Positions 38,791 to 48,457 of a stretch of DNA of 64,000 bases are shown here, piece by piece (positions within the stretch are counted from its first letter, which is position 1; every line of letters begins with the position of its first letter). Source of the stretch: Bradyrhizobium sp. CSA207 (GTDB lineage Bacteria > Pseudomonadota > Alphaproteobacteria > Rhizobiales > Xanthobacteraceae); assembly GCF_029051685.1 (NCBI RefSeq), contig NZ_JAACFT010000035.1, positions 1-64,000 of the forward strand. The letters run 5' to 3'. A program made the translations under genes and the position numbers. Below the pieces are notes generated by a model, which saw only the letters and a program-made list of their open reading frames with translations, was not told the DNA's origin and did not search any database.

Positions 38791-39981
38791 ATGACGCGCG
38801 GAGTTCGTTTGTATCTCGTCGGCTCCATCGTCCTTGTTTCGCTTGCGGGTTGCGGACGCGGCTTCTTCCAGGCCGAACGTGAACCGTGGCGGGCCGAGGC
38901 GGAAGCCGCATGCCTGAAGTCGGGCGCGGTGAAGGAGAGCGCGGACATCGTCCGCATCGAGCCGATCTCCGGCCCCGGCATGTGCGGCGCAGAATTCCCG
39001 CTGAAAGTCGCCGCCATCGGCGAAGGCTCCTCGAGCTACGGCTTTGCCGACGAGGATTTGCGTCCGCCCGGAAGTATCGGTAACCAGCCGCGCTGGCCGG
39101 TGACACAGCCGCGATCCGGCTACCCGCAACGTCAAAACTATCCCGAGAGCGCCGTGCGCCAGCCGTCGGGTTATGACTATGGCGCGTCATCCGGCCCGGT
39201 CTCGCTCAGCGCTCCCGGCGTGACGCCGCAGGAGGACGAGATCGACCTGCCACCCGAAGGCACCGATGCCGCGGGTGCGGCGCGCTACATGAATGCGCCG
39301 AGCTATCCGGCAAGGCCGCCGGGCCCGGCGCCTTACTCGCAAGCCCCCGCGCAACAACCGCCGCCGCGCCTCGGTCCTGTTCAGGGCAATGCGGTCACCG
39401 CCGTCGGCCCGGTCGCCGTGAAACCGGTCGCGACGCTGGCGTGTCCGATCGTGTCCGAACTCGACCGCTGGTTCGCCGACACCGTGCAGCCGTCGGCGAT
39501 GCGCTGGTTCGGCACCCGCGTCGTCGAGATCAAGCAGATCTCCGCCTATTCCTGCCGCGGCATGAACGGCAATTCGCATGCCCACATCTCAGAGCACGCC
39601 TTCGGAAACGCGCTCGATATCGCAGCCTTCGTGCTCGCCGACGGCCGCCGCGTCACCGTGAAGGACGGCTGGCGCGGCATGCCGGAAGAGCAGGGCTTTT
39701 TGCGCGACGTGCAGTCCGGGGCGTGCGCGCATTTCACCACCGTGCTGGCGCCGGGCTCCAACGTCTATCACTACGACCACATCCACGTGGACCTGATGCG
39801 CCGCGCCAGCCGCCGCCTGATCTGCCAGCCGGCCGCCGTCTCCGGCGATGAGGTTGCCGGACGCGCGCAGCAGCGCAATCCTTACGCGAGTACGCGCGAT
39901 CCTTATGTCACGGGATCACTCGGCCGCAAGAGCAGCAAGCGTGAGAAGATCAACGAGGAAGACGAGTTCGCGGACGATTAG
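38791..39981 (+). CDS. Extensin-like lipoprotein (predicted peptidoglycan peptidase fold)
   Basis: This 396-residue protein has a lipobox (VLVSLAGCGRG, Cys near 21), a conserved pre-domain (about 35-75), a low-complexity Pro/Ala/Tyr linker (about 90-205), and the extensin-like C domain (about 215-345): LACPIVSELDRWFADTVQPS, RGMNGNSHAHISEHAFGNAL then DIAAF, and VYHYDHIHVDLMRRA. The SEHAFGNALDIAAF and HYDHIHVD histidines/aspartates are those of the D-Ala-D-Ala carboxypeptidase-like zinc fold. Likely an outer-membrane lipoprotein acting on the cell wall. Confidence 0.9.
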   Translation: MTRGVRLYLVGSIVLVSLAGCGRGFFQAEREPWRAEAEAACLKSGAVKESADIVRIEPISGPGMCGAEFPLKVAAIGEGSSSYGFADEDLRPPGSIGNQPRWPVTQPRSGYPQRQNYPESAVRQPSGYDYGASSGPVSLSAPGVTPQEDEIDLPPEGTDAAGAARYMNAPSYPARPPGPAPYSQAPAQQPPPRLGPVQGNAVTAVGPVAVKPVATLACPIVSELDRWFADTVQPSAMRWFGTRVVEIKQISAYSCRGMNGNSHAHISEHAFGNALDIAAFVLADGRRVTVKDGWRGMPEEQGFLRDVQSGACAHFTTVLAPGSNVYHYDHIHVDLMRRASRRLICQPAAVSGDEVAGRAQQRNPYASTRDPYVTGSLGRKSSKREKINEEDEFADD

Positions 39982-40355
39982 GCCTGGCGTCGTCGTTCTG
40001 CACGAGCGCTGTCCGATCTCGCTCGGCCGCATGAGGCAAGCGAAGCTCGCGGGCAAGATCGGCGAGACACGCCAGTTGATCAGTCGCAATTGCCATCAGG
40101 ACACCGTGCGATTGCCCGCGCAAAGCTTGCCGAACGAGCCCTCACCGGCTGTCAGCTGTGAATTTGTTCTAGTGTGAGCCGCTTCACATCGCGTCACATC
40201 CTTAAGTGATAGTCAACTTCTTGTGCGACCCGAGAGGGGCCGCACATCGAGAGCCGCTCATGCGCGCGCATTCGGTGGATATCCCGCCGCTCGGGACGGT
40301 TTTGGTCGGATCCCGGCTCGTCTTCTTGTCCCCGACTTCTGAATGGAGATCTCAG
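39982..40355. other. Intergenic region with no clear gene
   Basis: These 374 bases hold no gene with a plausible start. The reading frame open from a GTG at 40206 is continuous with the haloperoxidase-like gene but lacks a ribosome-binding site. GAATGGAGATCTCAG supports the ATG at 40356 instead. Confidence 0.5.
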
Positions 40356-42005
40356 ATGGCAGACCTAAGTAAGTTGCCCCAGCCTGCTGCTCCGTGCTTG
40401 CCCGCCGGCGTCACGGATCAGCATGGGAAGGATGCCTTTGTCGTGCGCTTCGGGACCGCAACCACTGAGGCGGTGGCCACCGGGAGCGTTTCTCAGAGTG
40501 CAAACACAGACCTGGCGAAATTTCCGGATGGTCTCGGTACCTATACCAAGGGACTGAAGCAGGATTCGGCCGGACTTCCTGATCCCGCTACGTTTGATCA
40601 ATTCCTGAAGGCATGCGGCATCAAGCCTGGTGGTCCTGTCGGCGATTTCGGGCACCCAAACATCGTGCTCGGAGGTCAGGCCAAGCTCAATGGGCCGCGC
40701 GGCGCCTTTGCCTTGCAACTCATCGGAAAGGACTCGCGCGGAATCGGCAGTCTAGTCGTTCCGGCGGCACCCGCGCTGGATTCGACCGAATATGCGATCG
40801 AACTGGTCGAACTCTACTGGGCTTCGCTCCTGCGGGACGTACCGTTCACCCAGTATGCAACAAATGCAACGGCGCAGGCAGCCGCTCTCGAACTGAGCGA
40901 TCTGGTCGCTGCCTTTCCAGGCAAGTATGCCGGACCTCTTGACGGAGGGAATGTTACACCCGGGGTTCTCTTCCGCGGCGGCTTCAATGCGCATCCAAAG
41001 TACTTCGGAGGAGAGACCGTCGGTCCCTACATATCCCAGCTGTGCCTCTTGCCGACGTCTATCGGGCGCGTGCCGCTCGATCAGAAGATCAAGACATTTG
41101 TCGGCGGCAAAGACTTCATGACCAGCACGACGGACTGGAAGAACATCCAGAGCGGCATTTTGCCGTCTCAGGTCCTCTCGTTCGACGATCATCCGCGCTA
41201 CGTTCGAAACGGACGCGACACGGCGGCGTACACACAGGTCGACGAACTGTATCAAGCCTACTTCATTGCGTATCTTGTGTGCTCGACCTTGGGCATTGGC
41301 CCAAACCCCACCAATCCGTACACCACGACATACAAGAAGAACGAAAAGCCGTTTGGCACCTTCGGGGGTCCCGACGTCACCGCGACCTTGGGCGCAGTGG
41401 CAAGAGCTGCCCTCAATGCGGTGTGGTATCAGAAGTGGGCCGTCCATCTTCGGCACCGGCCCGAGTCTGGCGGCGGCATCGTTCAACTGCTGAAGGACAA
41501 TGTGCTGAATTCGACCGATAAGGCCAAGCTGACCAACTTCGATATCGTTCTCAAATCGGCCGCGCTCAATCTAAGCGCTGTTCGGAACGGGAACTATTTA
41601 CTTTCGCAGGCTTTCCCGGAGGGCTCACCTACTCACCCGGCCTATCCGACCGGTCATGGAACGGTGGCCGGCGCATGCATCACCGTGCTGAAATTCTTCC
41701 TCGATGGTGACGCAGGGATTGTCCATCCGGTCGTGCCGTCCCCTGATGGCTCGTATCTTGAGCCCTATGTTGGCCCCGGCACGCTCACCATCAACGGAGA
41801 GTTGCACAAACTCGCCCATAACATTTCTTTCGGTCACGGCATTCATGCCGGAATTCACTGGCGAAGCGACACGGACTACTCGCTGTTGCTCGGTGAAGCG
41901 ATAGCTATATCGTTCCTGGAAGATCAGATGTGGACATACCAGGAGCGGTTTGACGTCACCATCACCAAGATGAATGGTTCGAAGCACCACTTCAAGAACC
42001 ACTAG
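40356..42005 (+). CDS. Vanadium-dependent haloperoxidase-like protein
   Basis: This 549-residue protein belongs to the PAP2/vanadium haloperoxidase family. Motifs: KWAVHLRHRPE (Lys360 to Arg368, vanadate anchors), HPAYPTGHGTVAGA (His434 in the PxGH motif) and GIHAGIHWRSD (His501, the covalent vanadate ligand). In characterised enzymes an Arg lies before the last motif (SR or GR); here NISFGHGIHAG has no Arg, so activity may be altered. There is no signal peptide. Base usage is less GC-rich than neighbours, which may point to transfer. Substrate unknown. Confidence 0.85.
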   Translation: MADLSKLPQPAAPCLPAGVTDQHGKDAFVVRFGTATTEAVATGSVSQSANTDLAKFPDGLGTYTKGLKQDSAGLPDPATFDQFLKACGIKPGGPVGDFGHPNIVLGGQAKLNGPRGAFALQLIGKDSRGIGSLVVPAAPALDSTEYAIELVELYWASLLRDVPFTQYATNATAQAAALELSDLVAAFPGKYAGPLDGGNVTPGVLFRGGFNAHPKYFGGETVGPYISQLCLLPTSIGRVPLDQKIKTFVGGKDFMTSTTDWKNIQSGILPSQVLSFDDHPRYVRNGRDTAAYTQVDELYQAYFIAYLVCSTLGIGPNPTNPYTTTYKKNEKPFGTFGGPDVTATLGAVARAALNAVWYQKWAVHLRHRPESGGGIVQLLKDNVLNSTDKAKLTNFDIVLKSAALNLSAVRNGNYLLSQAFPEGSPTHPAYPTGHGTVAGACITVLKFFLDGDAGIVHPVVPSPDGSYLEPYVGPGTLTINGELHKLAHNISFGHGIHAGIHWRSDTDYSLLLGEAIAISFLEDQMWTYQERFDVTITKMNGSKHHFKNH

Positions 42006-42024
42006 AAGGTCGGGCGCGAATGGC

Positions 42025-42052
42025 ATCATCCACCCGAATTCGGGTGGATGAT
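42025..42052. terminator. Perfect 28-base palindrome after the haloperoxidase gene
   Basis: ATCATCCACCCGAA and TTCGGGTGGATGAT are perfect inverse copies (14-base arms, no loop). It lies 20 bases beyond the stop. There is no T run, so it may be an mRNA 3' hairpin or a weak terminator. Confidence 0.6.
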
Positions 42053-42159
42053 CTTCGCCGCGAGGCGAAGAAATGAGTTCGAAGACGAGTTCAGCCGCGG
42101 CCATGACGGCGTTGAGACGGCTGTGCGTGATACTGTGAGCGGCGCCTTTGATGCCGCGC

Positions 42160-42795
42160 TCACTTCCGGCGATAAGCCGCCAGGAACATCCGCGTTGCGC
42201 TGTCAACCACCTCGGCAATGCGTTCCTCCGACGGCGTGGGTGCCGCCTGGAACACGAAGGGCAGGAACAGTGAGGCCTTGGACAATTCCATGAACTGCGA
42301 GGCCGCAAGGTCGCAATCGTCGATCTTGAGATCGCCGGCGGCCACATGGGCTTTGAGATATTCGGAGAGCCGATTGATGGTCTTGTCCAGCACGCGCAGA
42401 TAATAGCGCCGGCCGACGTCGGGCATGCGCTCGGCGATCGCCATCACGGTGCGGATCGCCGATCCGCCGCCGGGCCGGCAGAGCAGATGGATGTAGGCCT
42501 GGCCGAAATCTCTCAGCGTGGTCTCGACATCGCGCGCGGGATCGAAATTGAACGCGACCTGACCGTGCTGGAGCGCCTCCTGCTCGAGGATGGCTTCGAA
42601 CAGCGCGGATTTGTCCGCGAAGTAGACGTAGAGCGTGCCCTTGGAGACCGCGGCCGCGCGGGCGATCTCACCCATGCTGGCGCCGTCAAAGCCGAGATCC
42701 ATGAACACCTTGCGGGCACCGTCCAGGATCTGGCGGCGTTTGGAGCTGTCTTCTTCGGAGACGGCATGCAAATGTTCGCGGTCGGCTGCAACCAT
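42160..42795 (-). CDS. TetR/AcrR-family repressor
   Basis: This 211-residue protein has a TetR N-terminal HTH (KRRQILDGARKVFMDLGFDG, ASMGEIARAAAVSKGTLYVY, FADKSALFEAIL) and a ligand-binding helical C-domain of the AefR-like kind. It is transcribed divergently from an HlyD/MFS efflux pair and separated from it by a perfect TetR-type palindrome (42896-42916). It should repress the pump and probably itself; the inducer is unknown. Confidence 0.92.
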   Translation of the reverse strand: MVAADREHLHAVSEEDSSKRRQILDGARKVFMDLGFDGASMGEIARAAAVSKGTLYVYFADKSALFEAILEQEALQHGQVAFNFDPARDVETTLRDFGQAYIHLLCRPGGGSAIRTVMAIAERMPDVGRRYYLRVLDKTINRLSEYLKAHVAAGDLKIDDCDLAASQFMELSKASLFLPFVFQAAPTPSEERIAEVVDSATRMFLAAYRRK

Positions 42796-42895
42796 TGGTT
42801 TAGGGTCTCGAAAGGTTGTGGGGCGGTGTTTGGCACTTTGAAACGCAAATAAAGGATTCGGGCCAGTACGCTCCTCCCAGGGTTGATAATGTATA

Positions 42896-42916
42896 TTGAC
42901 CGAACCGTTCGGTCAA
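42896..42916. promoter_or_regulatory. TetR operator overlapping divergent promoters
   Basis: TTGACCGAAC-C-GTTCGGTCAA has perfect ten-base arms around one base. Each arm starts with TTGACC, a good -35 hexamer. For the plus strand a -10-like ATATTT lies 17 bases on; for the minus strand TACATT lies 17 bases on (42893-42888). One repressor on the palindrome would block both promoters. Confidence 0.75.
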
Positions 42917-42991
42917 TGATATTTGGGGTGAGCGAGAGGGAAGCCTGCGGCGGCTGGCCCCGGATCGTGTTTTTTTGTTGGGGAGGCCGTT

Positions 42992-44326
42992 ATGGCCACA
43001 TCGAGAGATCAGGCTGCGCGCGCCCTTCGCCGGGAAGCGGTGGAGACGACGCCGGAGCAGGCCGGAGCTGAAGCCGGGACTGAAAAAGCCGCCGCGCTCG
43101 CCGAACAGTTGCGCTCCCATGTGGCCGAAGACGCCAACCGTCGCACCAGCGAGGTGGCGGAGAAGCCCGTGACCGACAAGCCGGCCCCGACCGCACCTGC
43201 CCCCGGTGCGCCTCCAGCTGCGGCAGGCGCGCCCAAATCCGGCAAACGCAAATTCGTCCTGATGGGCGTCGGCCTCCTGCTGGCGCTCGCGGCCGCGAGC
43301 TATGCCGGCTACTACACGCTGGTCGGCCGCTTCTACGTCTCCACCGACGACGCCTATGTCCGTGCCAACAACACCATGCTCGGCGCGCGCGTCGCCGGCC
43401 ACATCTCCTCAATTCTCGCCGGCGACAACACGCTGGTGCGCGCCGGCGATATCATCCTGCGCATCGACGACGGCGACTACAAGATCGCTGTCGATGCCGC
43501 CGCGACCCGGATTGCGACCCAGCAGGCCACCATCGATCGCATCGGACGCCAGGTTGCCGCCCTCGACAGCCAGGTTGCACAGGCCAAGGCGCAGCTGGTC
43601 TCCGCGGAAGCCGGTCTCAAGCGCGCCGATCTTGACTACGAGCGCCAGCAGGCGCTGAACGCCAAGGGCTTTGCCTCGCGCGCCATTTTCGAGACCTCGG
43701 AAGCCGGGCGTGACCAGGGCGCCGCTGCGGTCAAGGCCGCGCAGGCCGCCTACGACGTCGCCGTCAGCAATGTCGACGTCGCCAAGGCGCAGCAGGCCGA
43801 AGCGCAGGCGCAGCTCGCCGAGTTCAAGACCACCCTCGCCAAGGCCGAACGTGACCTCAGTTTCACCGCGGTACGCGCGCCGGTCGACGGTACGTTCTCG
43901 AACCGCCTCGTCAGCGCCGGCGACTTCGTCGCGGTCGGCCAGCGTCTCGGCAACGTCGTGCCGCTCGACAGCGTCTATATCGACGCCAACTTCAAGGAAA
44001 CCCAGCTCAAGCGCATCCGACCCGGCCAGCCGGTGACGATCAAGGTCGATGCCTACGGCATGCGCAAATTCGCCGGCGTCGTCGACAGCATCGCAGCGGG
44101 CGCGGGCTCGGTGTTCACGCTGCTGCCGCCGGACAACGCTACCGGCAACTTCACCAAGATCGTGCAGCGCGTGCCGGTCCGCATCCGCGTGCCCAAGGCT
44201 GTCGCCAAGCAGAACCTGCTCCGTGCCGGCATGTCGGTCTATGCGACCGTCGACACCAACAAGGGCGCGGCGGACGCCGACAGCGAGATCGATCTCGACG
44301 ATCCCGCCACGATTCACCCGCAGTAG
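42992..44326 (+). CDS. HlyD/EmrA-type membrane fusion protein
   Basis: This 444-residue periplasmic adaptor has an N-terminal polar region rich in Ala/Glu/Pro (1-85), one membrane helix (KFVLMGVGLLLALAAASYAG, about 87-106), a biotinyl-lipoyl part (RVAGHISSILAGDNTLVRAG), a long coiled-coil hairpin (about 170-300) and beta-barrel segments (FSNRLVSAGDFVAVGQRLGN). It works with the MFS pump encoded 213 bases downstream. The 80-residue cytoplasmic N-terminus is longer than in E. coli EmrA. Confidence 0.92.
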   Translation: MATSRDQAARALRREAVETTPEQAGAEAGTEKAAALAEQLRSHVAEDANRRTSEVAEKPVTDKPAPTAPAPGAPPAAAGAPKSGKRKFVLMGVGLLLALAAASYAGYYTLVGRFYVSTDDAYVRANNTMLGARVAGHISSILAGDNTLVRAGDIILRIDDGDYKIAVDAAATRIATQQATIDRIGRQVAALDSQVAQAKAQLVSAEAGLKRADLDYERQQALNAKGFASRAIFETSEAGRDQGAAAVKAAQAAYDVAVSNVDVAKAQQAEAQAQLAEFKTTLAKAERDLSFTAVRAPVDGTFSNRLVSAGDFVAVGQRLGNVVPLDSVYIDANFKETQLKRIRPGQPVTIKVDAYGMRKFAGVVDSIAAGAGSVFTLLPPDNATGNFTKIVQRVPVRIRVPKAVAKQNLLRAGMSVYATVDTNKGAADADSEIDLDDPATIHPQ

Positions 44327-44378
44327 GATTGGCTGCGATGATGCGCAGCTGCGCCATAGCCCCGAGCGACGCTGCGCT

Positions 44379-44504
44379 CCCTCTCCCGCTTGCGGGAGAG
44401 GGCAGGGGAGAGGGTGTCTCCGCTAGGGAGACTCCCCGAGAGGATAGAGCCCTCACCCGCCGCGCTCTTCGAGCGCGTCGACCTCTCCTGCAAGCGGGAG
44501 AGGT
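44379..44504. repeat. Palindromic repeat, family F (between adaptor and pump genes)
   Basis: TCCCTCTCCCGCTTGCGGGA at the left and CTCCTGCAAGCGGGAGAGGT at the right are inverted copies; CACCCGCCGCGCTCTTCGAG lies in between. It sits in the intergenic space of the efflux operon. Confidence 0.75.
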
Positions 44505-44539
44505 AAGACGAACCTGCGGCTTGAGTGAGAGCTGACGCC

Positions 44540-46126
44540 ATGGCGAACGCCACGACTGCTTCACCTGCCATGATGGCGGCCCCGGCTTCGGAGCGCATCG
44601 CGCCTAAACGGCTGATCGCCTTCATCATCATGGTGTTCGGGATGTTCATGTCGATCCTGGACATCCAGATCGTCTCGGCGTCCTTGAGCGAAATCCAGGC
44701 CGGCCTGTCGGCCAGCTCCAGCGAAGTCTCCTGGGTCCAGACCGCCTATCTGATTGCCGAAGTCATCGCGATCCCACTGTCGGGCTTCCTGTCGCGCGCG
44801 TTCGGAACGCGGTTGCTGTTCGCGATCTCGGCGGCCGGCTTCACCATTTCGAGCCTGCTCTGCGGCTTTGCCACGACGATCGAGGAGATGATCCTGTGGC
44901 GCGCGCTCCAGGGATTTCTCGGCGCCGGCATGATCCCCACGGTGTTCGCCTCCGCCTATACCGTGTTCCCGCGCTCGAAATTCCACATCGTCGGTCCCAT
45001 CATCGGCCTCGTCGCGACCTTGGCCCCGACCATCGGGCCGACCGTCGGCGGCTACATCACCGATCTGATGACGTGGAACTGGCTGTTCTTCATCAACGTC
45101 GTGCCCGGCATCGGCATCACCATCGGCGTGCTGGCGCTGGTCGATTTCGACGAGCCGCATTTCGAATTGCTCGACCGTTTCGACTGGTGGGGCCTGATCT
45201 TCATGGCCGGCTTCCTCGGCACGCTGGAATATGTGCTGGAGGAAGGCCCGCAATATGAATGGATGCAGGATCCTTCGGTCGCGATCTGCGCCTGGATCTG
45301 CGCCATCTCGGCGATCGCTTTCTTTTGGCGCGTCTTCACGGCGGCCGAGCCGATCGTCAACCTGCGCACCTTCTCCAACCGCAATTTTGCGATCGGTTGC
45401 CTGCTCCAGTTCTGCATCGGCATTGGTCTCTACGGCCTGACCTACATCTATCCGCGCTATCTCGCCGAAGTGCGCGGTTACAGCGCGCTGATGATCGGCG
45501 AGACCATGTTCGTCTCCGGCATCACCATGTTCCTGGTCGCGCCGCTGGTCGGCCGGCTGATGGCGAAGTACGACATGCGCTACATGATTGCCTTCGGGCT
45601 GATCGTGTTCGCACTCGGCTCCTACCAGATGACCTGGATCACGCGCGACTACGATTTCTATGAGCTGCTCATGCCGCAGATCCTGCGCGGCATCGGCATG
45701 ATGTTCGCGATGGTGCCGACCAACAACATCGCGCTCGGCACGCTGGCGCCGGACCGGGTCAAGAACGCCTCGGGCCTGTTCAACCTGATGCGCAATCTCG
45801 GCGGCGCGGTCGGGCTCGCCGTGATCAACACTGTGCTCAACGACCGCACCGACCTCCACATCACGCGTCTCCAGGAGCGCGTGACCTGGGGCAATGCGAC
45901 CGCGACCGAAACCCTGAACATGTTCATGCAGAAGTTTCAGGGGCTCGGCGACGCCACGCTGATGGCGATGAAGCAGCTCAGCCAGATCGTGCACCGCCAG
46001 GCCGTGGTGATGAGCTTTGGCGATGCCTTCTTCATGCTGACGCTGTTCTATCTCGGCCTCAGTCTCACGGTCATGCTGCTGAAAAAGCCGGCTTCGCCGT
46101 TCGGCGCCAGCGGCGACGCGCACTAG
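44540..46126 (+). CDS. MFS drug transporter, DHA2 (EmrB) type with 14 helices
   Basis: This 528-residue protein is an MFS pump of the DHA2 family: LIAFIIMVFGMFMSILDIQI, VQTAYLIAEVIAIPLSGFLS, LLFAISAAGFTISSLLCGFA, the LQGFLGAGMIPTVFASAYTV helix and GPTVGGYITDLMTWNWLFFI. It should export hydrophobic drugs or fatty acids in exchange for protons, together with the HlyD adaptor. The ATG at 44540 was chosen over an upstream GTG. Confidence 0.93.
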   Translation: MANATTASPAMMAAPASERIAPKRLIAFIIMVFGMFMSILDIQIVSASLSEIQAGLSASSSEVSWVQTAYLIAEVIAIPLSGFLSRAFGTRLLFAISAAGFTISSLLCGFATTIEEMILWRALQGFLGAGMIPTVFASAYTVFPRSKFHIVGPIIGLVATLAPTIGPTVGGYITDLMTWNWLFFINVVPGIGITIGVLALVDFDEPHFELLDRFDWWGLIFMAGFLGTLEYVLEEGPQYEWMQDPSVAICAWICAISAIAFFWRVFTAAEPIVNLRTFSNRNFAIGCLLQFCIGIGLYGLTYIYPRYLAEVRGYSALMIGETMFVSGITMFLVAPLVGRLMAKYDMRYMIAFGLIVFALGSYQMTWITRDYDFYELLMPQILRGIGMMFAMVPTNNIALGTLAPDRVKNASGLFNLMRNLGGAVGLAVINTVLNDRTDLHITRLQERVTWGNATATETLNMFMQKFQGLGDATLMAMKQLSQIVHRQAVVMSFGDAFFMLTLFYLGLSLTVMLLKKPASPFGASGDAH

Positions 46127-46638
46127 ACGGCCATATACCCAGTGTCATCGCCCGACTTGATCGGGCGATCCAGTATTCCAGAGACAGCAGTAATTGACCT
46201 GATGGGCCGCGGCGTACTGGATGCCCCGGACAAGCCGGGGCATGACAGCGAAATCGAATCGGCACCAGCGGCGACGCGCACTAAATTGCAACACTCGCGC
46301 GCGATCTCGCGCGAGCCCCGTTGCAAATCGCAAACGATACATCTATAAAGCGCACCTCATTGAATCGAACCGGGGAGGATTTGCATGATTTCGTCGCATT
46401 CGCAGATCGCACGCCCGCGCTCGATGATGTTCTGGCTCGGTATGTGCTCGGCCTTCTAGAGGCCCTTTCCGCCAGCTTCGATTGGGCCAAAGTTTCGGCC
46501 AAGCGTCCCGATCGCTCCGCTTCCCAGATCCTGACTTCCAAAGTCCAAGTCAAATTTGAGTGACGCCGCCTCGGCCCTCGCGGCCGGCCTGCGTCCATCG
46601 ATGGAGCCGGCCCGCGCGAGATGCGGCCGGGTGATGTC
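46127..46638. other. Intergenic region with a repeat and possible tiny ORFs
   Basis: Contains a family C repeat (46143-46248). From 46385 an ATG with a strong GGGGAGGA ribosome-binding site opens 24 codons (MISSHSQIARPRSMMFWLGM then CSAF). A different frame is open over 46321-46563 from a TTG. Neither has clear support, so I do not call a gene. Confidence 0.4.
46143..46248. repeat. Palindromic repeat, family C
   Basis: TGTCATCGCCCGACTTGATC-GGGCGATCCAGTA at the left and TACTGGATGCCCCGGACAAG-CCGGGGCATGACA at the right. Confidence 0.8.
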
Positions 46639-48401
46639 ATGACCGTTCTGTCAAAAAGGCCCGCGGCAATACGCGTGGTGCTGCCGTTCGTGTTCCGGCA
46701 CTGGCTGAAGCAGCCGGGGCGCACCCTCATCGTGGCCGGCGGCCTGCTGGGGGCGACCATCGCCGACCTGTTCATGCCAGTGTTCTCGGGACATCTGGTC
46801 GACGCGCTGACGCGCGGCCCGTCCGATCCGGATGCGCGTCACGCGGCGCTGGTGGCGCTGGGCGGAATCGTGGCGCTGGGCGCAGCCTCCATGGTGCTGC
46901 GGCTGACCGGCCTCCAGGCGATCGTGCCGTTCACGCTGAAAATCATGTCCGAGGTCGCCGAAGGCGCTTTCATGCGCGTGCAGCGCTTCTCGACCGACTG
47001 GCACGCCAATTCCTTCGCCGGATCCACGGTGCGCAAGGTCACCCGCGGCATGTGGGCGCTCGACCTGTTGAACGACACCATATTGATGGCGCTGGCGCCC
47101 TCGCTGCTGGTGCTGATCGGGTCGATGATCCTGCTCGGCGTGCACTGGGCCTCGCTTGGCGCGGTGATCGCGCTTGGCGCGCTGGTATATGTCACGATGA
47201 CGGTGCTGTTCTCCACGCGCTACATCGCGCCGGCCGCGCGGGTCTCCAACGCCTGGGACACCAAGGTCGGCGGCACGCTGGCTGACGCTCTGACATGCAA
47301 CGCGGTGGTGAAGTCGTTTGGCGCGGAAGCGCGCGAGGATGCGCGGCTTGGCCGTGTCATCAGCCGCTGGCGCGTCCGCGTGCGGCGGACCTGGCTGCGC
47401 TACAACTACACCAATCTGGCGCAGCTTGCGGTGCTGCTGGCCTTACGCGCCTCCGTGATCGGCGGATCGGTGCTGCTGTGGATGTCGGGGCACGCCTCGC
47501 CGGGCGACGTCACCTATGTGCTGACCAGCTACTACGTCATCCACGCGTATTTGCGTGACGTCGGCATGCACATCAACAACCTGCAGCGCTCGGTCAACGA
47601 CATGGAGGAGCTGGTGGCGATCCATGACGAGCCGCGATCGAGGGCGGCGAGATTATGTTCGACGGCGTCACATTCCACTATGGCGGCCATCGCGCGCCGC
47701 TGTACGACGGTCTGTCGGCAACGATCCGCGCCGGCGAACGGGTCGGCCTCGTCGGCCGCTCCGGCTCGGGCAAGACCACCTTCGTCAAGCTGGTGCAGCG
47801 GCTCTACGACGTCTCGGATGGTCGCATCCTGATCGACGGGCAGGACATCGCGAAGGCGACGCAGCAATCGCTGCGCAGCCAGATCGCGATCGTGCAGCAG
47901 GATCCGATCCTGTTTCATCGCTCGCTCGCCGAGAACATCGCGTACGGCCGGCCCGGCGCCAGCCTGGAGGCGATCGAGCAGGCGGCGCGGCTCGCCAATG
48001 CGCACGACTTCATCCTGCGCCTGCCGAAGGGTTGCGGCACCCTGGTCGGCGAGCGCGGCGTAAAACTGTCGGGCGGCGAGCGGCAGCGCGTGGCGCTGGC
48101 GCGCGCCTTCCTGGCCGATGCGCCGGTGCTGATCCTGGATGAGGCGACCTCGAGCCTGGATTCGGAATCGGAGGCGCTGATCCAGCAGGCGATGGAGCGG
48201 CTGATGAAGGGCCGCACCTCGATCGTGATCGCGCACCGGCTATCGACGGTGCGCAGCCTCGATCGCATCCTGGTGTTCGACCGCGGCGAGATCGTCGAGC
48301 AGGGCACCCATGCCACGCTCGCGAGCAAGCCAGGGGGCATCTACCGCGGCCTGTTCGAGCGCCAGGTGGTGGAGCTCGGGCACGTCGCAGCAGCGGAATG
48401 A
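46639..48401 (+). pseudogene. ABC exporter (membrane + ATPase) broken by a frameshift
   Basis: Two frames together make one type I ABC exporter. The first (46639 on) gives the six-helix membrane part (VFRHWLKQPGRTLIVAGGLL, EVAEGAFMRVQRFSTDWHAN, RDVGMHINNLQRSVNDMEEL) up to VAIHDEP near 47632, then runs on as nonsense to a stop at 47832. The second resumes at IEGGEIMFDGVTFHYGG near 47638, one base out of frame, and gives a full ATPase: Walker A GRSGSGKTT, LSGGERQRVALARAFL, VLILDEATSSLD, IVIAHRLSTV. The usual linker of about 15 residues between DEP and IEGG is missing, so a short out-of-frame deletion (3n+1 bases) fits. It may be a pseudogene, a sequencing error, or a split gene with ATG at 47655. 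The MATE gene follows at once. Confidence 0.85.
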
Positions 48402-48457
48402 GCCGCGCGGCAGCGGGACGAAAGTCCCGCCGTCACGCCGCCAGAGGATGGAATGAC

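Noticed and set aside
46321..46563. 80-codon frame from a TTG, and a 24-codon frame from 46385
   Set aside because: Overlap each other in different frames; the first has no ribosome-binding site and neither has a recognisable product.
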